The notes beneath the pieces were generated by a model. It made no database searches, was not told the origin of the DNA, and saw only the letters and a list, made by a program, of their open reading frames with translations. Source: Flavobacteriaceae bacterium (GTDB taxonomy: Bacteria; Bacteroidota; Bacteroidia; Flavobacteriales; Flavobacteriaceae). Taken from it: a DNA stretch of 64,000 bases. The stretch spans positions 4,225 to 68,224 of the forward strand of contig JAGKWW010000009.1 in NCBI GenBank assembly GCA_021151665.1, read 5' to 3'. Shown piece after piece: positions 18,396-27,726 of the stretch (the first letter of the stretch is position 1; the number at the start of each line of letters is the position of its first letter). The position numbers were made by a program, and so were the translations under genes.

Positions 18396-19877
18396 ATGCA
18401 TATGAAAAATTATTGGAAAATAGGCCTGATGATCGGACTGGTTTCGGTAGCGGCCTGCGATGATGAACTGACACAGGATCCTGTGGGGTTAACCACCCTG
18501 GAGCAAGCCAACACTACTCCTACACTTGCCACGATAGAAACAGCAGTATATTCTTCTTACGACCTGATCTCTAACAGGCTGAATATCCTGGCAGAATGGG
18601 ACTGGGGTGGCGGACTGGTTTTCCAGAACGACTATGTGCTGCAGGACATCGCTTCGGACGATATGGAGAAAAAGTGGAATATCGATGGCGACCAGCCCTG
18701 GATGGACGACATCAATAACTTTACCTTTACTTCTACCAACGGTGGGCCTAATGGTTTGTGGAAATACAATTACGAAGGTATAAAGCGCCTTAACATTGCT
18801 ATTAACCTGCTTACTAAGCCGGATATTGAAGCCATAACTGGAATCTCTACGGCGCGCAAAAACCAGTTATTGGCAGAGTCGCTGTTTTTAAGGTCGCATT
18901 ATTATTTCTCGCTGGTAAACAATTTTGGAGATGTGCCCCTTATCCTTCGGCCCGTTGAAAATTACCAGGAAGCTTTTGAGGTAGCCGTTCGCGAAGACAA
19001 GGCAGTTGTTTATGAGCAAATAAAAACTGACCTAAACACGGCTATCGGGCTGCTGCCTAACAGCAAATACTCTTCCGACACCGAGAAATGGAGGGTATCG
19101 AAAGGCGCTGCAATTGCATTGCTTGCTAAAACAGAACTATACACCGAAAACTGGAGCGCTGTACCTGCATTGGTAGATCAGCTTGCGGGGCTTGGCTTTA
19201 GCCTGAACAGCAATTACTTCAGCAACTTTAATACAGAGTTTACAGATAACGAGGTAATCTTTGCTTTTGACCACCAGAGCAATGCCAACCCGCGCCGCGG
19301 CAACGGTATATGTGCGCCGCTTGGATGGGGCTTCTTTGCTCCTTCACAAAGCTTCCTGGATGAGTTTGAGCCGAACGACCCAAGAAAATCGCTGACTGTA
19401 AACGTTGAAGACAAAAACGTAAACAAAATGCTGGGTAGCCTTGATGGCGCCAACAAGGGCAACGACGATGCACCAAACAACAAGATTTACATCCGTTATG
19501 CAGACGCGTTGTTATGGAAAGCTGAAGCGTTGCTAAACTCGGGAGACTATGCCGGAGCGGTAAGCCTGATCAACCAGGTGCGTGCGCGTGCACGTGCAAC
19601 AGCAGATGCCTCGGGTGTTGTGCCGCCGGCAGGAACACTTCCGGACAGGCCGGCGTCTACCGATGCTGCTACCATCAAGCAATGGCTTATCCATGAGCGC
19701 CGTGTAGAGCTTGGCTTCGAGAACCAGCGTATGCTCGACCTGAAGCGTTGGGGAATCGCGCAACAGGTAATGCAGGCGCATGGCAAGCCTTTCCAGGAAA
19801 AGCACATGCTGTACCCTATTCCGCAATCTGAAATAGATGCCTCTGCGGGAACGCTAACCCAAAACCCGGGTTATTAA
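18396..19877 (+). CDS. SusD/RagB-family glycan-binding outer-membrane lipoprotein
   Basis: A 493-residue protein with a lipoprotein signal peptide; the lipobox VAAC places the acylated cysteine at residue 21. The N-terminal TPR-like region (LLAESLFLRSHYYFSLVNNFGDVPLI) and the C-terminal EKHMLYPIPQSEID segment are classic for SusD. It caps the SusC barrel and captures oligosaccharides at the cell surface. A second ATG at 18402 is an equally good start. It follows susC by 9 bp and is followed by a strong hairpin that may lower expression of the downstream enzymes. Confidence 0.96.
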   Translation: MHMKNYWKIGLMIGLVSVAACDDELTQDPVGLTTLEQANTTPTLATIETAVYSSYDLISNRLNILAEWDWGGGLVFQNDYVLQDIASDDMEKKWNIDGDQPWMDDINNFTFTSTNGGPNGLWKYNYEGIKRLNIAINLLTKPDIEAITGISTARKNQLLAESLFLRSHYYFSLVNNFGDVPLILRPVENYQEAFEVAVREDKAVVYEQIKTDLNTAIGLLPNSKYSSDTEKWRVSKGAAIALLAKTELYTENWSAVPALVDQLAGLGFSLNSNYFSNFNTEFTDNEVIFAFDHQSNANPRRGNGICAPLGWGFFAPSQSFLDEFEPNDPRKSLTVNVEDKNVNKMLGSLDGANKGNDDAPNNKIYIRYADALLWKAEALLNSGDYAGAVSLINQVRARARATADASGVVPPAGTLPDRPASTDAATIKQWLIHERRVELGFENQRMLDLKRWGIAQQVMQAHGKPFQEKHMLYPIPQSEIDASAGTLTQNPGY

Positions 19878-19886
19878 AATATAAGT

Positions 19887-19936
19887 TTGAGTTAGTTCCG
19901 GTGCCCGCCCGGCGGGCCCGGGTTAACTCAATTTTT
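19887..19936 (+). terminator. Terminator-like hairpin inside the PUL, after susD
   Basis: An imperfect stem of about 20 bp: TTGAGTTA...TTCCGG..GCCCGCC pairs with GGCGGGC.CCGG..TAACTCAA (19887-19931) around a tiny CG-rich loop and is followed by five Ts. It lies in the 80-bp gap between susD and the GH130 gene. It could be a partial terminator that keeps SusCD transcripts more abundant, or a stabilising 3' structure. Confidence 0.65.
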
Positions 19937-19957
19937 CTACCACACACATCGAATATA

Positions 19958-21016
19958 ATGAAAGACATTGCCAAACGCTTTGCCCAAAATCCGCTATTGT
20001 CACCGGCCGACCTGGTGCCGAGCCGTGACGGGCTTGAAATTACCTGCCTGCTAAACCCCGGCGTTTTCCGGTTTCAGGAAAAGACATGGATCATACTAAG
20101 GGTCGCCGAAAGGCCGAAGCAAAGCGATACCCACATCTCCTTCCCTATCCTAACAGACACCGGAAGCATAGAGATCATTGAAATTAAAAAAGACGACCCC
20201 GAACTGATTGCAGATGATGCAAGGGTAATCAATTATAAAGGTAGCGACTACCTTACCACGCTGTCGCATTTAAGGTTGCTGTGTAGTGATAATGGCGCCG
20301 ACTTCTATGAGCCTGAAGGTTATCCGGCGCTTGTGGGCGAAGGCATACACGAGGCTTTTGGTATTGAAGACTGCCGCGTGGCATTCCTGGAAGGAAAGTA
20401 TTACCTCACCTTTACCTCGGTATCGAGCCTTGGCGTAGCTGTGGGCATGCGTACCACAACCGATTGGAAGAATTTTGAAAAGCACGGGCTTATATTCCCG
20501 GCACATAACAAGGACTGTGCGATTTTCGATGAAAAAATAAACGGGCTGTATTACGCCCTGCATCGCCCGAGTAGTGTTGACATCGGCGGTAATTATATAT
20601 GGATCGCTTCGTCACCCGACGGCATCCATTGGGGCAACCACAAATGTATTGCCACCACCAGAAAAAATATGTGGGACAGCAAGCGCATCGGCGCAGGTGC
20701 AGCACCCATCCGTACCGAAAAGGGCTGGCTCGAAATCTATCACGGCGCTAACCAGAATCATCTGTATTGCCTTGGGGCTATTTTGTTAGATATTAATAAC
20801 CCTTACAAAGTGCTTGCCCGTACAGACGAGCCTATCATGGTACCAACCGAAAGTTATGAACTGAGCGGCTTTTTTGGCAATGTAGTGTTTACCAACGGCC
20901 ATATCGTTGAGCCGGATGGTGATACGATTACCATGTACTACGGCGCATCAGACGAGTTTGTGTGCGGTGCCCGATTCTCGGTCAAAGAAATACTCTCACT
21001 TTTAAAATATGAGTAA
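19958..21016 (+). CDS. GH130 family glycoside phosphorylase/hydrolase
   Basis: A 352-residue five-bladed propeller enzyme. The conserved GH130 motif usually written GIEDPR appears as GIEDCR with the catalytic aspartate at residue 138; further family strings include NKDCAIF, YYALHRPS, WDSKRIGAGAAPIRTEKGWLEIYHG and YELSGFFGNVVF. GH130 enzymes cleave beta-mannosides, mostly by phosphorolysis to mannose 1-phosphate. There is no signal peptide, so it acts in the cytosol on imported oligosaccharides. The ATG at 19958 begins the conserved MKDIAKRFAQNPLLSP start; an upstream in-frame extension falls in the hairpin and is rejected. It shares one base with the permease gene (TAATG). Confidence 0.92.
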   Translation: MKDIAKRFAQNPLLSPADLVPSRDGLEITCLLNPGVFRFQEKTWIILRVAERPKQSDTHISFPILTDTGSIEIIEIKKDDPELIADDARVINYKGSDYLTTLSHLRLLCSDNGADFYEPEGYPALVGEGIHEAFGIEDCRVAFLEGKYYLTFTSVSSLGVAVGMRTTTDWKNFEKHGLIFPAHNKDCAIFDEKINGLYYALHRPSSVDIGGNYIWIASSPDGIHWGNHKCIATTRKNMWDSKRIGAGAAPIRTEKGWLEIYHGANQNHLYCLGAILLDINNPYKVLARTDEPIMVPTESYELSGFFGNVVFTNGHIVEPDGDTITMYYGASDEFVCGARFSVKEILSLLKYE

Positions 21017-22308
21017 TGCTTAAAAAACTGACATCCGAATTTCACCATTTCAAAAACCAAAGCCATAACTTCAGGATCCTGGTGCTTACCAACCTGGTGT
21101 ATGCGCTGGTGCTTCCGGTAATTGATATTTTTGTGGCGGCATATATCATGCGGAACTCCAATGATACCTCGAAGGTGGTAATTTACCAGCTGGCTATCTA
21201 TACCGGCATTCCCCTCACCTTTCTATTAAACGGCTTTCTTTTAAAATATATAAAGATCCGAACCCTCTATTCCTTCGGTATGATGCTGAGTGGCGTATCA
21301 ATGATCATCATGATGTCATTGAAAACGCTTGACCTTGCAGGTATTGGTGTGGCGGGTATTACCATGGGGCTTTCATTCGGGTTGTATTGGTCTAACCGCG
21401 ATTACCTGGCGGTGGCTACTACCAACGACGAAAACCGTAACTATTACTATGGCCTTGAAACTTTTTTCTATACAATTATTGCGATAGTGGTACCGGCTGC
21501 CATTGGATGGTTCATCCAGAGCAAGCAGGGAGATGCCGAAAAGCATTCTGCTTATGAGATCATTACTGCAGTAGTATTTGTGATTACGCTTGCAGCTTCA
21601 GCGGTATGTTTCCGAGGCAAGTTTGAAAACCCGGTACAGCGTAAATACATCTTCTTCAAGTTTCATTCGCTTTGGTACAAGCTGCTGTCACTGGCTATGT
21701 TTAAAGGATTGGCACAAGGTTTCCTGGTAACGGCACCCGCCATGCTCATCTTTAAGATACTTGGCGAAGAGGGCGCGTTGGGCAATGCGCAATCCATCGG
21801 CGCAATACTGGCAGCCATCATCATCTATTTCATTGGGCGCCTCTCAAAGCCATCCGACAGGATCAATATATTTGCGGCGGGGCTTATCCTTTTTGCAATT
21901 GGCGCCTGCGTAAACGGCCTGATGTTCAACCAGACCAGCGTAATCATATTCCTGTTGCTGCTGCTCATTGCTAAGCCGCTAATGGACCTTGCCTACTTCC
22001 CTATCCAGTTGCGCGTGATAGATATCGTTTGCCGTATCGAGAAGCGCGGCGAGTTTGCCTACATCCTTAACCACGAATCCGGGCTCTACGCCGGCAGGCT
22101 GCTGGGCGCAGGCATATTCCTGGTGCTTTACTTTAAGTTTTCGCCCGATTTTGCCCTTCGCTATGCTGTGGGCATTATTGCAGTGCTACAGCTTTGCTCT
22201 ATATTTATCAGCAAGAAGATCATCAGGCAGGGGGATGCCATTCTCCCTGAACCAGAGGTAAAAACCAGCCCGAAAGTACTGGAGGAAACCGCAGCTGACC
22301 TGATCTAA
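21016..22308 (+). CDS. MFS-type sugar permease of the PUL
   Basis: A 430-residue protein with about twelve hydrophobic segments and a short hydrophilic centre, as in the major facilitator superfamily. It carries FGLYWSNRDYLAVATTNDENR and a long basic loop around residue 200. Its start overlaps the GH130 stop (TAATG), so it is translationally coupled. It most likely moves the imported oligosaccharide across the inner membrane to the GH130 enzyme. The exact substrate is unknown. Confidence 0.9.
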   Translation: MLKKLTSEFHHFKNQSHNFRILVLTNLVYALVLPVIDIFVAAYIMRNSNDTSKVVIYQLAIYTGIPLTFLLNGFLLKYIKIRTLYSFGMMLSGVSMIIMMSLKTLDLAGIGVAGITMGLSFGLYWSNRDYLAVATTNDENRNYYYGLETFFYTIIAIVVPAAIGWFIQSKQGDAEKHSAYEIITAVVFVITLAASAVCFRGKFENPVQRKYIFFKFHSLWYKLLSLAMFKGLAQGFLVTAPAMLIFKILGEEGALGNAQSIGAILAAIIIYFIGRLSKPSDRINIFAAGLILFAIGACVNGLMFNQTSVIIFLLLLLIAKPLMDLAYFPIQLRVIDIVCRIEKRGEFAYILNHESGLYAGRLLGAGIFLVLYFKFSPDFALRYAVGIIAVLQLCSIFISKKIIRQGDAILPEPEVKTSPKVLEETAADLI

Positions 22309-22324
22309 ATTCTAAAAAAAGCGT

Positions 22325-24037
22325 ATGAAACAAATTATAAAAGCTTCACTGCTCGCGCTACTGCTTGCCAATTGTGGTGCGGGAGCACAAGTACAGCAAA
22401 AGCCTATCCCACGGGTAGACCAGATGGCGGATATGCCCAAACCTTACGGTATCATCGATTACAACAAGATGGCGAAAGATTTTGATGCTACTGTATTCGA
22501 TTTTAATGCCAAAGGCAAATTCTGGCCAATGGTTTGGATTGACAAATCTCAAAAAAATTTCCCGCAGGATGTAGTAGGAATGTATACTGCTGTGGGCGAT
22601 GTACGCCAGGGAGAAAATAATAAAAGGATGTTTCACGAGGCTTTGGCCAGTATGGGAGCTACGCTTGGTGCCTCGCTTGTCGGCATTGATAAAACCAATT
22701 CAGGTGGGCGCAACTATGTAGCCATGCTGAAGAACTATTACAATACCGAAACAGGCTGGAACATTATGATGAACAATACCTGCCCCGAAGTCGCGCTGCT
22801 CGGCGGCGGTTACGGGCGTGACTGGTGGTATGATGTATACCCGAATGTGCTTTTCTATGCGATATATGACAAATATCCGAATGAGCCCGGCCTCACAGAA
22901 ATTGCCCGCAAAATTGCCGATAAATTCTATGAAGCGGACAGAATACTAAACGGCAATTACAACTACTCCTATTTCGATTACGGTAAAATGCAGCCGATGA
23001 CCAATAACATTTGCGCACAACCCGATGCAGCAGCAGGCCATGCATGGGTGCTGTATTCTGCCTACAAAAAATTCGGCGACGAAAAATACCTAAAGGGTGC
23101 GCTCTCCGCCCTTTCTGCGCTGGAGTCGCAGAAAACAAATCCTACGTATGAGCTGCTGATGCCGTTTGGCGCCTACCTTGCCGCACGCATCAACGCCGAG
23201 CAGGGAAAAAAATATGACCTGGACAAAATGCTGCACTGGAGCTTTGACGGAACGGCTATATGCCGCGAAGGCTGGGGCGTACTGGTGGGCAACTGGAACG
23301 GTTTCGATATCTCGGGTACGGTAGGGAGCACAGTAGACCGCGGTGGCTATGGCTTCCTGATGAACACCTATGATGCAGCCTGGCCATTAGTGCCCATGGT
23401 GCGTTACAACCAGTCGTATGCCAACGCTATCGGGAAATGGATGCTGAACGCAGCCAACGCATCTAAGTTCTTCTATCCCCAATTTATGCCCGATGAGCAC
23501 GAAACGATCCCGCAACTGGCAGACGTTTCGAAAGGCGTGATCGCTTACGAAGGCATCATCAAAAAATCAAACATGCCGCAGTATGAAAATGTTCCGGCTC
23601 CTGTAGCCCAGGGCGACGGACCGTTGTGGGTTCCGGGTAAAAACCCCGCGGAGTCGCAGCTAAGCGTTTACGGAAGCGGGCACGTGGGCATTTTTGGCAG
23701 CATTATAAAAACTACGGATGTTGAAGGAGTGTTGCAGCTCGACCTGTTGGCTACAGATTTCTTCAAGGACAAGGCCTACCCTTCCTATTTGTACTATAAC
23801 CCGCATACTATAGATAAAATAGTTACGATATCTTCTGCCGATGGCAAAAAGAGGGATTTCTACGATACCGTTTCCGGAAAATTTGTCGCTAAAAATGTGG
23901 CCTCTGCAAAAGTGAAACTATCGGGCCAGAATTCTGCGGTGATCGTGATGGTACCTGCCGGCGGAAAAGTAACTACAAACGGTTCTCAAATGATGGTAGA
24001 TGGTATTGTAACCGATTATAATTACAAAGTAAAATAG
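22325..24037 (+). CDS. Exported protein of unrecognised family within the PUL
   Basis: A 570-residue protein with a signal peptide (KASLLALLLANCGAGAQ; the NCGAG cysteine could also be a lipid anchor). I cannot assign a family. Features: GKFWPMVWIDKSQKNFPQD near residue 62, an aromatic and Gly-rich core (LGGGYGRDWWYDVYPNVLFY), helix repeats around LYSAYKKFGDEKYLKGALSAL, and a beta-rich C-terminal 130 residues. The alternating amphipathic helices with conserved Asp/Glu/Trp suggest an (alpha/alpha)-barrel glycosidase or lyase, which would fit its place between the permease and GH13 genes. This is inference; no catalytic pair is identified. It shares one base with the GH13 gene (TAGTG). Confidence 0.75.
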   Translation: MKQIIKASLLALLLANCGAGAQVQQKPIPRVDQMADMPKPYGIIDYNKMAKDFDATVFDFNAKGKFWPMVWIDKSQKNFPQDVVGMYTAVGDVRQGENNKRMFHEALASMGATLGASLVGIDKTNSGGRNYVAMLKNYYNTETGWNIMMNNTCPEVALLGGGYGRDWWYDVYPNVLFYAIYDKYPNEPGLTEIARKIADKFYEADRILNGNYNYSYFDYGKMQPMTNNICAQPDAAAGHAWVLYSAYKKFGDEKYLKGALSALSALESQKTNPTYELLMPFGAYLAARINAEQGKKYDLDKMLHWSFDGTAICREGWGVLVGNWNGFDISGTVGSTVDRGGYGFLMNTYDAAWPLVPMVRYNQSYANAIGKWMLNAANASKFFYPQFMPDEHETIPQLADVSKGVIAYEGIIKKSNMPQYENVPAPVAQGDGPLWVPGKNPAESQLSVYGSGHVGIFGSIIKTTDVEGVLQLDLLATDFFKDKAYPSYLYYNPHTIDKIVTISSADGKKRDFYDTVSGKFVAKNVASAKVKLSGQNSAVIVMVPAGGKVTTNGSQMMVDGIVTDYNYKVK

Positions 24038-25662
24038 TGTTTAGCGCGGTAAAATATATTGTATTTCTTGTAGCAGTTTTGGCATGCCATACCTGCGCCG
24101 CACAGGCTGACGAAAAGGTATGGTGGAAGGAAACAGTATTTTACCAGATATACATGCCGAGCTTCGCCGACAGCAACGGCGATGGGTATGGCGACTTCAA
24201 AGGCATTTCGGGTAAGTTAGGCTACCTTAAAGGATTGGGCGTAAAAGGCCTCTGGCTTACGCCCTTCCTTAAATCTCCGAAAGTGGACAATGGGTACGAT
24301 GTAGCCGATTATTACACAATAGACCCCACGTATGGTACCATGGAGGATTTCAGGCAGTTCCTGAAAGAGGCGCATGCTAACGGGATAAAAGTGGTTATGG
24401 ACATGGTGCTCAACCATACCTCTACTGAAAGCTATTGGTTTCAGGAGGCAAGAAAATCAACGGACAATAAGTACCGCGACTACTATATCTGGCGAGACGA
24501 GCCTAACAACTGGGAGTCCTTTTTTGGAGGGACTGCCTGGGAAAAGGACAACGCCACCGGCCAATATTATTACCACAAGTTTGATGTGCGCATGGCCGAC
24601 CTCAACTGGGCAAATCCGGAGGTGGTTTCGGAAGTGCAGAAGGTGCTGCGTTTCTGGCTCGATGCCGGTGTGGATGGTTTTCGGCTGGATGTGATCAATT
24701 TCCTTACTACCGATGGTATTACCGCAGATAATCCGGTGAAAAACGGAAAACAGGAACACACTAACGACATCGATCAAACCGGTGTGAAAAGCGCAATGCG
24801 GATTATCAGGTCGACCGTAAGCGAATACAAAGACAGGTTTATAGTTGGCGAAATAGGCAGCGATAAAATAGAGGTCTTGCAGCAATACCAATCACCCGAC
24901 CTACTTGATGTGGTATTCAATTTTAATTTTGGGAGTATCGCTGAATTTTCTACGGACCGCTTTTTTGCCGAACTGCAAAGTATGGAGGCTAAAATGAGCA
25001 GCTACCCCACTCTGTTCTTTGGCAGCCACGACATGCCGCGGCTTATGGACAGGCTCGCCGGCGGGAATAAGGACAAGGCAGAAACATTGGCAGCACTTAT
25101 CCTCACAGCCAAAGGCGTTCCTTTTATTTATTATGGCGACGAGATCGGGATGCATAACGTAAAGGCGACGTCCTTGAAGGAGATGGTAGACATCCAGGGA
25201 ATTACACATTATAAAATGGCAATCGCTGAAGGTAAAGCCGGGGCTGAGGCATTGGCTGAGGGAAATAATCATAACAGGGATAAATCGCGTGCGCCTATGC
25301 AGTGGGATTCTAAACCGTTTGCAGGCTTTTCATGTTGCAAAAGCTGGATCAAATTGGCGGAAGGCTACCAGGCTATCTATGTGGCTGAACAACAGGCTAA
25401 AAAAAATTCGCTTTTGAAAGCCTACACCTCCCTGATCACATTACGCAATAGTGAAAAAGCGTTGCAATATGGCACTTATGAAAGACTGGAAAAGGAAGTT
25501 GACGCAATTGTTTATAGCCGCGTGTGGGGTAATGAAAGAATAACGGTATTCCTCAACTTCGGCGAAAGCAGACAAATTGAAATACCGAAAGGCGCTAAAA
25601 TACTCCTGGGCGAAAAAAACCTTAAACAAAACCAATACCTTATTTATAAGGAACAGCGGTAA
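24037..25662 (+). CDS. GH13 alpha-amylase-family enzyme, alpha-glucosidase-like, exported
   Basis: A 541-residue TIM-barrel enzyme. It starts with GTG overlapping the previous stop (TAGTG) and has a signal peptide ending near CAAQ (residue 23). All GH13 signatures are present: MVLNHTS (region I), GFRLDV with nucleophile D218, VGEIGS with acid/base E272, and FGSHDMPR with D332. The DSNGDGYGDFKGI segment is typical of oligo-1,6-glucosidase/alpha-glucosidase subfamilies that act on short alpha-glucosides. It is likely periplasmic and attacks an alpha-glucosyl bond in the same glycan whose mannosides are handled by GH130. The terminator at 25725 ends the operon. Confidence 0.93.
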   Translation: MFSAVKYIVFLVAVLACHTCAAQADEKVWWKETVFYQIYMPSFADSNGDGYGDFKGISGKLGYLKGLGVKGLWLTPFLKSPKVDNGYDVADYYTIDPTYGTMEDFRQFLKEAHANGIKVVMDMVLNHTSTESYWFQEARKSTDNKYRDYYIWRDEPNNWESFFGGTAWEKDNATGQYYYHKFDVRMADLNWANPEVVSEVQKVLRFWLDAGVDGFRLDVINFLTTDGITADNPVKNGKQEHTNDIDQTGVKSAMRIIRSTVSEYKDRFIVGEIGSDKIEVLQQYQSPDLLDVVFNFNFGSIAEFSTDRFFAELQSMEAKMSSYPTLFFGSHDMPRLMDRLAGGNKDKAETLAALILTAKGVPFIYYGDEIGMHNVKATSLKEMVDIQGITHYKMAIAEGKAGAEALAEGNNHNRDKSRAPMQWDSKPFAGFSCCKSWIKLAEGYQAIYVAEQQAKKNSLLKAYTSLITLRNSEKALQYGTYERLEKEVDAIVYSRVWGNERITVFLNFGESRQIEIPKGAKILLGEKNLKQNQYLIYKEQR

Positions 25663-25724
25663 TACAATAACCGTTTCGGGGGTTTACAAGTTCCCGCGAA
25701 TACGGACTGTCAGATCACTTTGGG

Positions 25725-25765
25725 AAATTCCCGGGCAGCCTTTAGCCCGGGAATTTTATTTTACG
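25725..25765 (+). terminator. Terminator of the PUL operon
   Basis: Perfect 12-bp stem AAATTCCCGGGC (25725-25736) / GCCCGGGAATTT (25745-25756), 8-nt loop, then TTATTTTA. It lies between the GH13 gene and the converging TPR regulator gene. Confidence 0.85.
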
Positions 25766-27529
25766 CTATAGCTCTGCCGTGATATCCCTGAAATCGGTAT
25801 CGGTATCAATGCCCATCTTTTTGCGGAGGCGGTAGCGGCTGTTCTTCATCGAATCGTACGATATACCCAAAAGATCGGCTGCCTCTTTTAGGCTGATATT
25901 TAGTTTACTAAAGGCCAGGATTCGCTCATCGGCCTCTGTGATGTCGGGATATCTGTTGCGTAGTTTTAAGAAAAAACCCGGGTATACCTTGTCAAACAGC
26001 CGTTTATATTCCGCCCAGTCTTCCCTTGTCAATATCCTGCTGTTTGATAACCTGCTTAGCGCCTCGTCGTCCGCTTTACCGCTCATAAGCAGCTGCTGCC
26101 GGAGCTCATCTATCAGATGGTTTTTTTCTACAAGGCTCTGTGTATGCCGATGCAGCATCTCGCGTCCGGCTGCGATCTCGCTTTCCGCCTTCTGCAGTGC
26201 CAGATCGGCCGCTTCCTTTTTAAACAGCAGCGCTTTGTTCTTTGCGGTATAGCTTCGGTAGAAGAAAAACAGAGAAAGTATCAGTAGAACGACCACTGCA
26301 AGTGTGGCATTACGCATAAGGTGTGCGTTTTCGAGCTGGAGTGCGGTTTCTTTAAGTTGGCGCCCTCTTCGCTCGGATTGGTACTTTACCTCCATTTCCT
26401 CAAATTTGCGCAACGTCTCGGCGTTCAGCAAACTGTCTTTTACCTTTCGGTGGGCACTTTGATAACGATATGCTTCCCTGAAATTCCCACGCGCAGCCTC
26501 CACCTTCTGTCCTAATTCGTACACCAATGTCAGCATCTGGTAGTCGGGTGACGGGTCTGCCTTCAGTATTTTCTCTGCATCTCTCAGATGCGCCTCTGCC
26601 TTATTATAATCGTGAGCCCCGTAGTAATATTCGCCCAGCGCAAAATGAATCCCTTCCTTTACATAGTCTGAAACGTTCCCTTTATGCATTAATTTGTAAG
26701 CCTTTTGCAGGTAGTGGAAATAGCGTTCTGATTGCCCCAGGTTTTTATAAACATAAGCTTTATTGGCATAAACCTGGCATAATGATGCAGTATCTGCATA
26801 TCGTTCCAGAAGTTTTTCTGCATTATCAAAAACTGCCAGCGCTTTTTTAAGATGCCCTGGCTGCTTACTGTCTGCCCCATAGCTATTCAGTAGATCGCCA
26901 TAGTTGATCAGCGCGCGTCCCAGCGCTTCCGGCTTGCCTTTGGTGGAATCCGGCAGCTGCTTAACTGCCTGTACGGCAATGGCAGCATAATCAAGCCCTT
27001 TTTTTGTATTGGGCAGGTTGGCCGGGTCATACATCCCGATATACAATACCGCTATGTTATTAAGTATTACCACCTTTTGCGCGGCCAGCCGGTGCTGTTC
27101 GGCGAGCTTAAGCGCTTCCAGGTAACTCTTCAGGCCTTTTTTATAATCGTTCTTTTTAATATTGGCGGCAGCATCAAGGGAGCGTAGCTGGCAGGCAATT
27201 GCAAATCCTTGCGTAGACCCGCTTTCGTGCGCTTTCGCGAAATGCGATATCTCCAGAGCCTCATCCGGCTCATTTATGCTCAGCAGGTAATCTCCATAGT
27301 TGAGTCCTGCTTCCGCCTTGAAACGATCGGCTTCGTTACCTGCCGAAACAATTTTTCTGTAAAGCCCCGCCAACTCATTCTTTGCTCCTGGATCTCCCTG
27401 AAATGCCTCACAATTCCCTGACAGGCGCTTTAAAATTTCTTGTGCCCCGGAATCTTTGTTTTGGGCATAAGCGCCGCCTGTCATTAAAAAGAAGACAAGG
27501 ATTGCAAAAAGCGCTGTTTTATGTATCAT
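25766..27529 (-). CDS. TPR-repeat membrane regulator with LuxR-like C-terminal HTH
   Basis: The 587-residue protein starts at 27529 (MIHKTALFAILVFFLMTGGAYAQ, a signal peptide); ten upstream codons are rejected because they precede it. Residues about 30-400 form tetratricopeptide repeats (periplasmic), a membrane segment lies near 406-425, then a coiled coil, and the last 50 residues are a helix-turn-helix (ISLKEAADLLGISYDSMKNSRYRLRKKM). This layout is common in Bacteroidota and is thought to couple an envelope signal to transcription. It converges on the PUL but is not evidently part of it; a role in regulating the PUL or the DUF4397 gene is speculative. Confidence 0.85.
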   Translation of the reverse strand: MIHKTALFAILVFFLMTGGAYAQNKDSGAQEILKRLSGNCEAFQGDPGAKNELAGLYRKIVSAGNEADRFKAEAGLNYGDYLLSINEPDEALEISHFAKAHESGSTQGFAIACQLRSLDAAANIKKNDYKKGLKSYLEALKLAEQHRLAAQKVVILNNIAVLYIGMYDPANLPNTKKGLDYAAIAVQAVKQLPDSTKGKPEALGRALINYGDLLNSYGADSKQPGHLKKALAVFDNAEKLLERYADTASLCQVYANKAYVYKNLGQSERYFHYLQKAYKLMHKGNVSDYVKEGIHFALGEYYYGAHDYNKAEAHLRDAEKILKADPSPDYQMLTLVYELGQKVEAARGNFREAYRYQSAHRKVKDSLLNAETLRKFEEMEVKYQSERRGRQLKETALQLENAHLMRNATLAVVVLLILSLFFFYRSYTAKNKALLFKKEAADLALQKAESEIAAGREMLHRHTQSLVEKNHLIDELRQQLLMSGKADDEALSRLSNSRILTREDWAEYKRLFDKVYPGFFLKLRNRYPDITEADERILAFSKLNISLKEAADLLGISYDSMKNSRYRLRKKMGIDTDTDFRDITAEL

Positions 27530-27695
27530 AATTGATGTGCCTGAATTAGGTTTCGCCAAAATAAAAAAAATTCCGGAGGGGAATTCTTTTAAACACCATT
27601 AATTACCCGAAATAAATACCTGTTTTATAAGTATTTATGAAGATGATTACCATTTTGCACACCATCATTTTTATATTTTTAAATCTACTCAGGGC

Positions 27696-27703
27696 TACTT
27701 TTG
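27696..27703 (+). promoter_or_regulatory. -7 box of the DUF4397 gene promoter
   Basis: TACTTTTG, a perfect TAnnTTTG match, 24 nt before the ATG at 27727. No clear TTTG element is seen at the expected spacing, so the promoter may be weak or activator-dependent. Confidence 0.5.
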
Positions 27704-27726
27704 TCGGGAACTAAAAGCACAAACAC

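Noticed and set aside
27570..27586. AATTCC/GGAATT inverted repeat upstream of the TPR regulator gene
   Set aside because: Only a 6-bp stem without a T-run and of low information; not distinguishable from chance.
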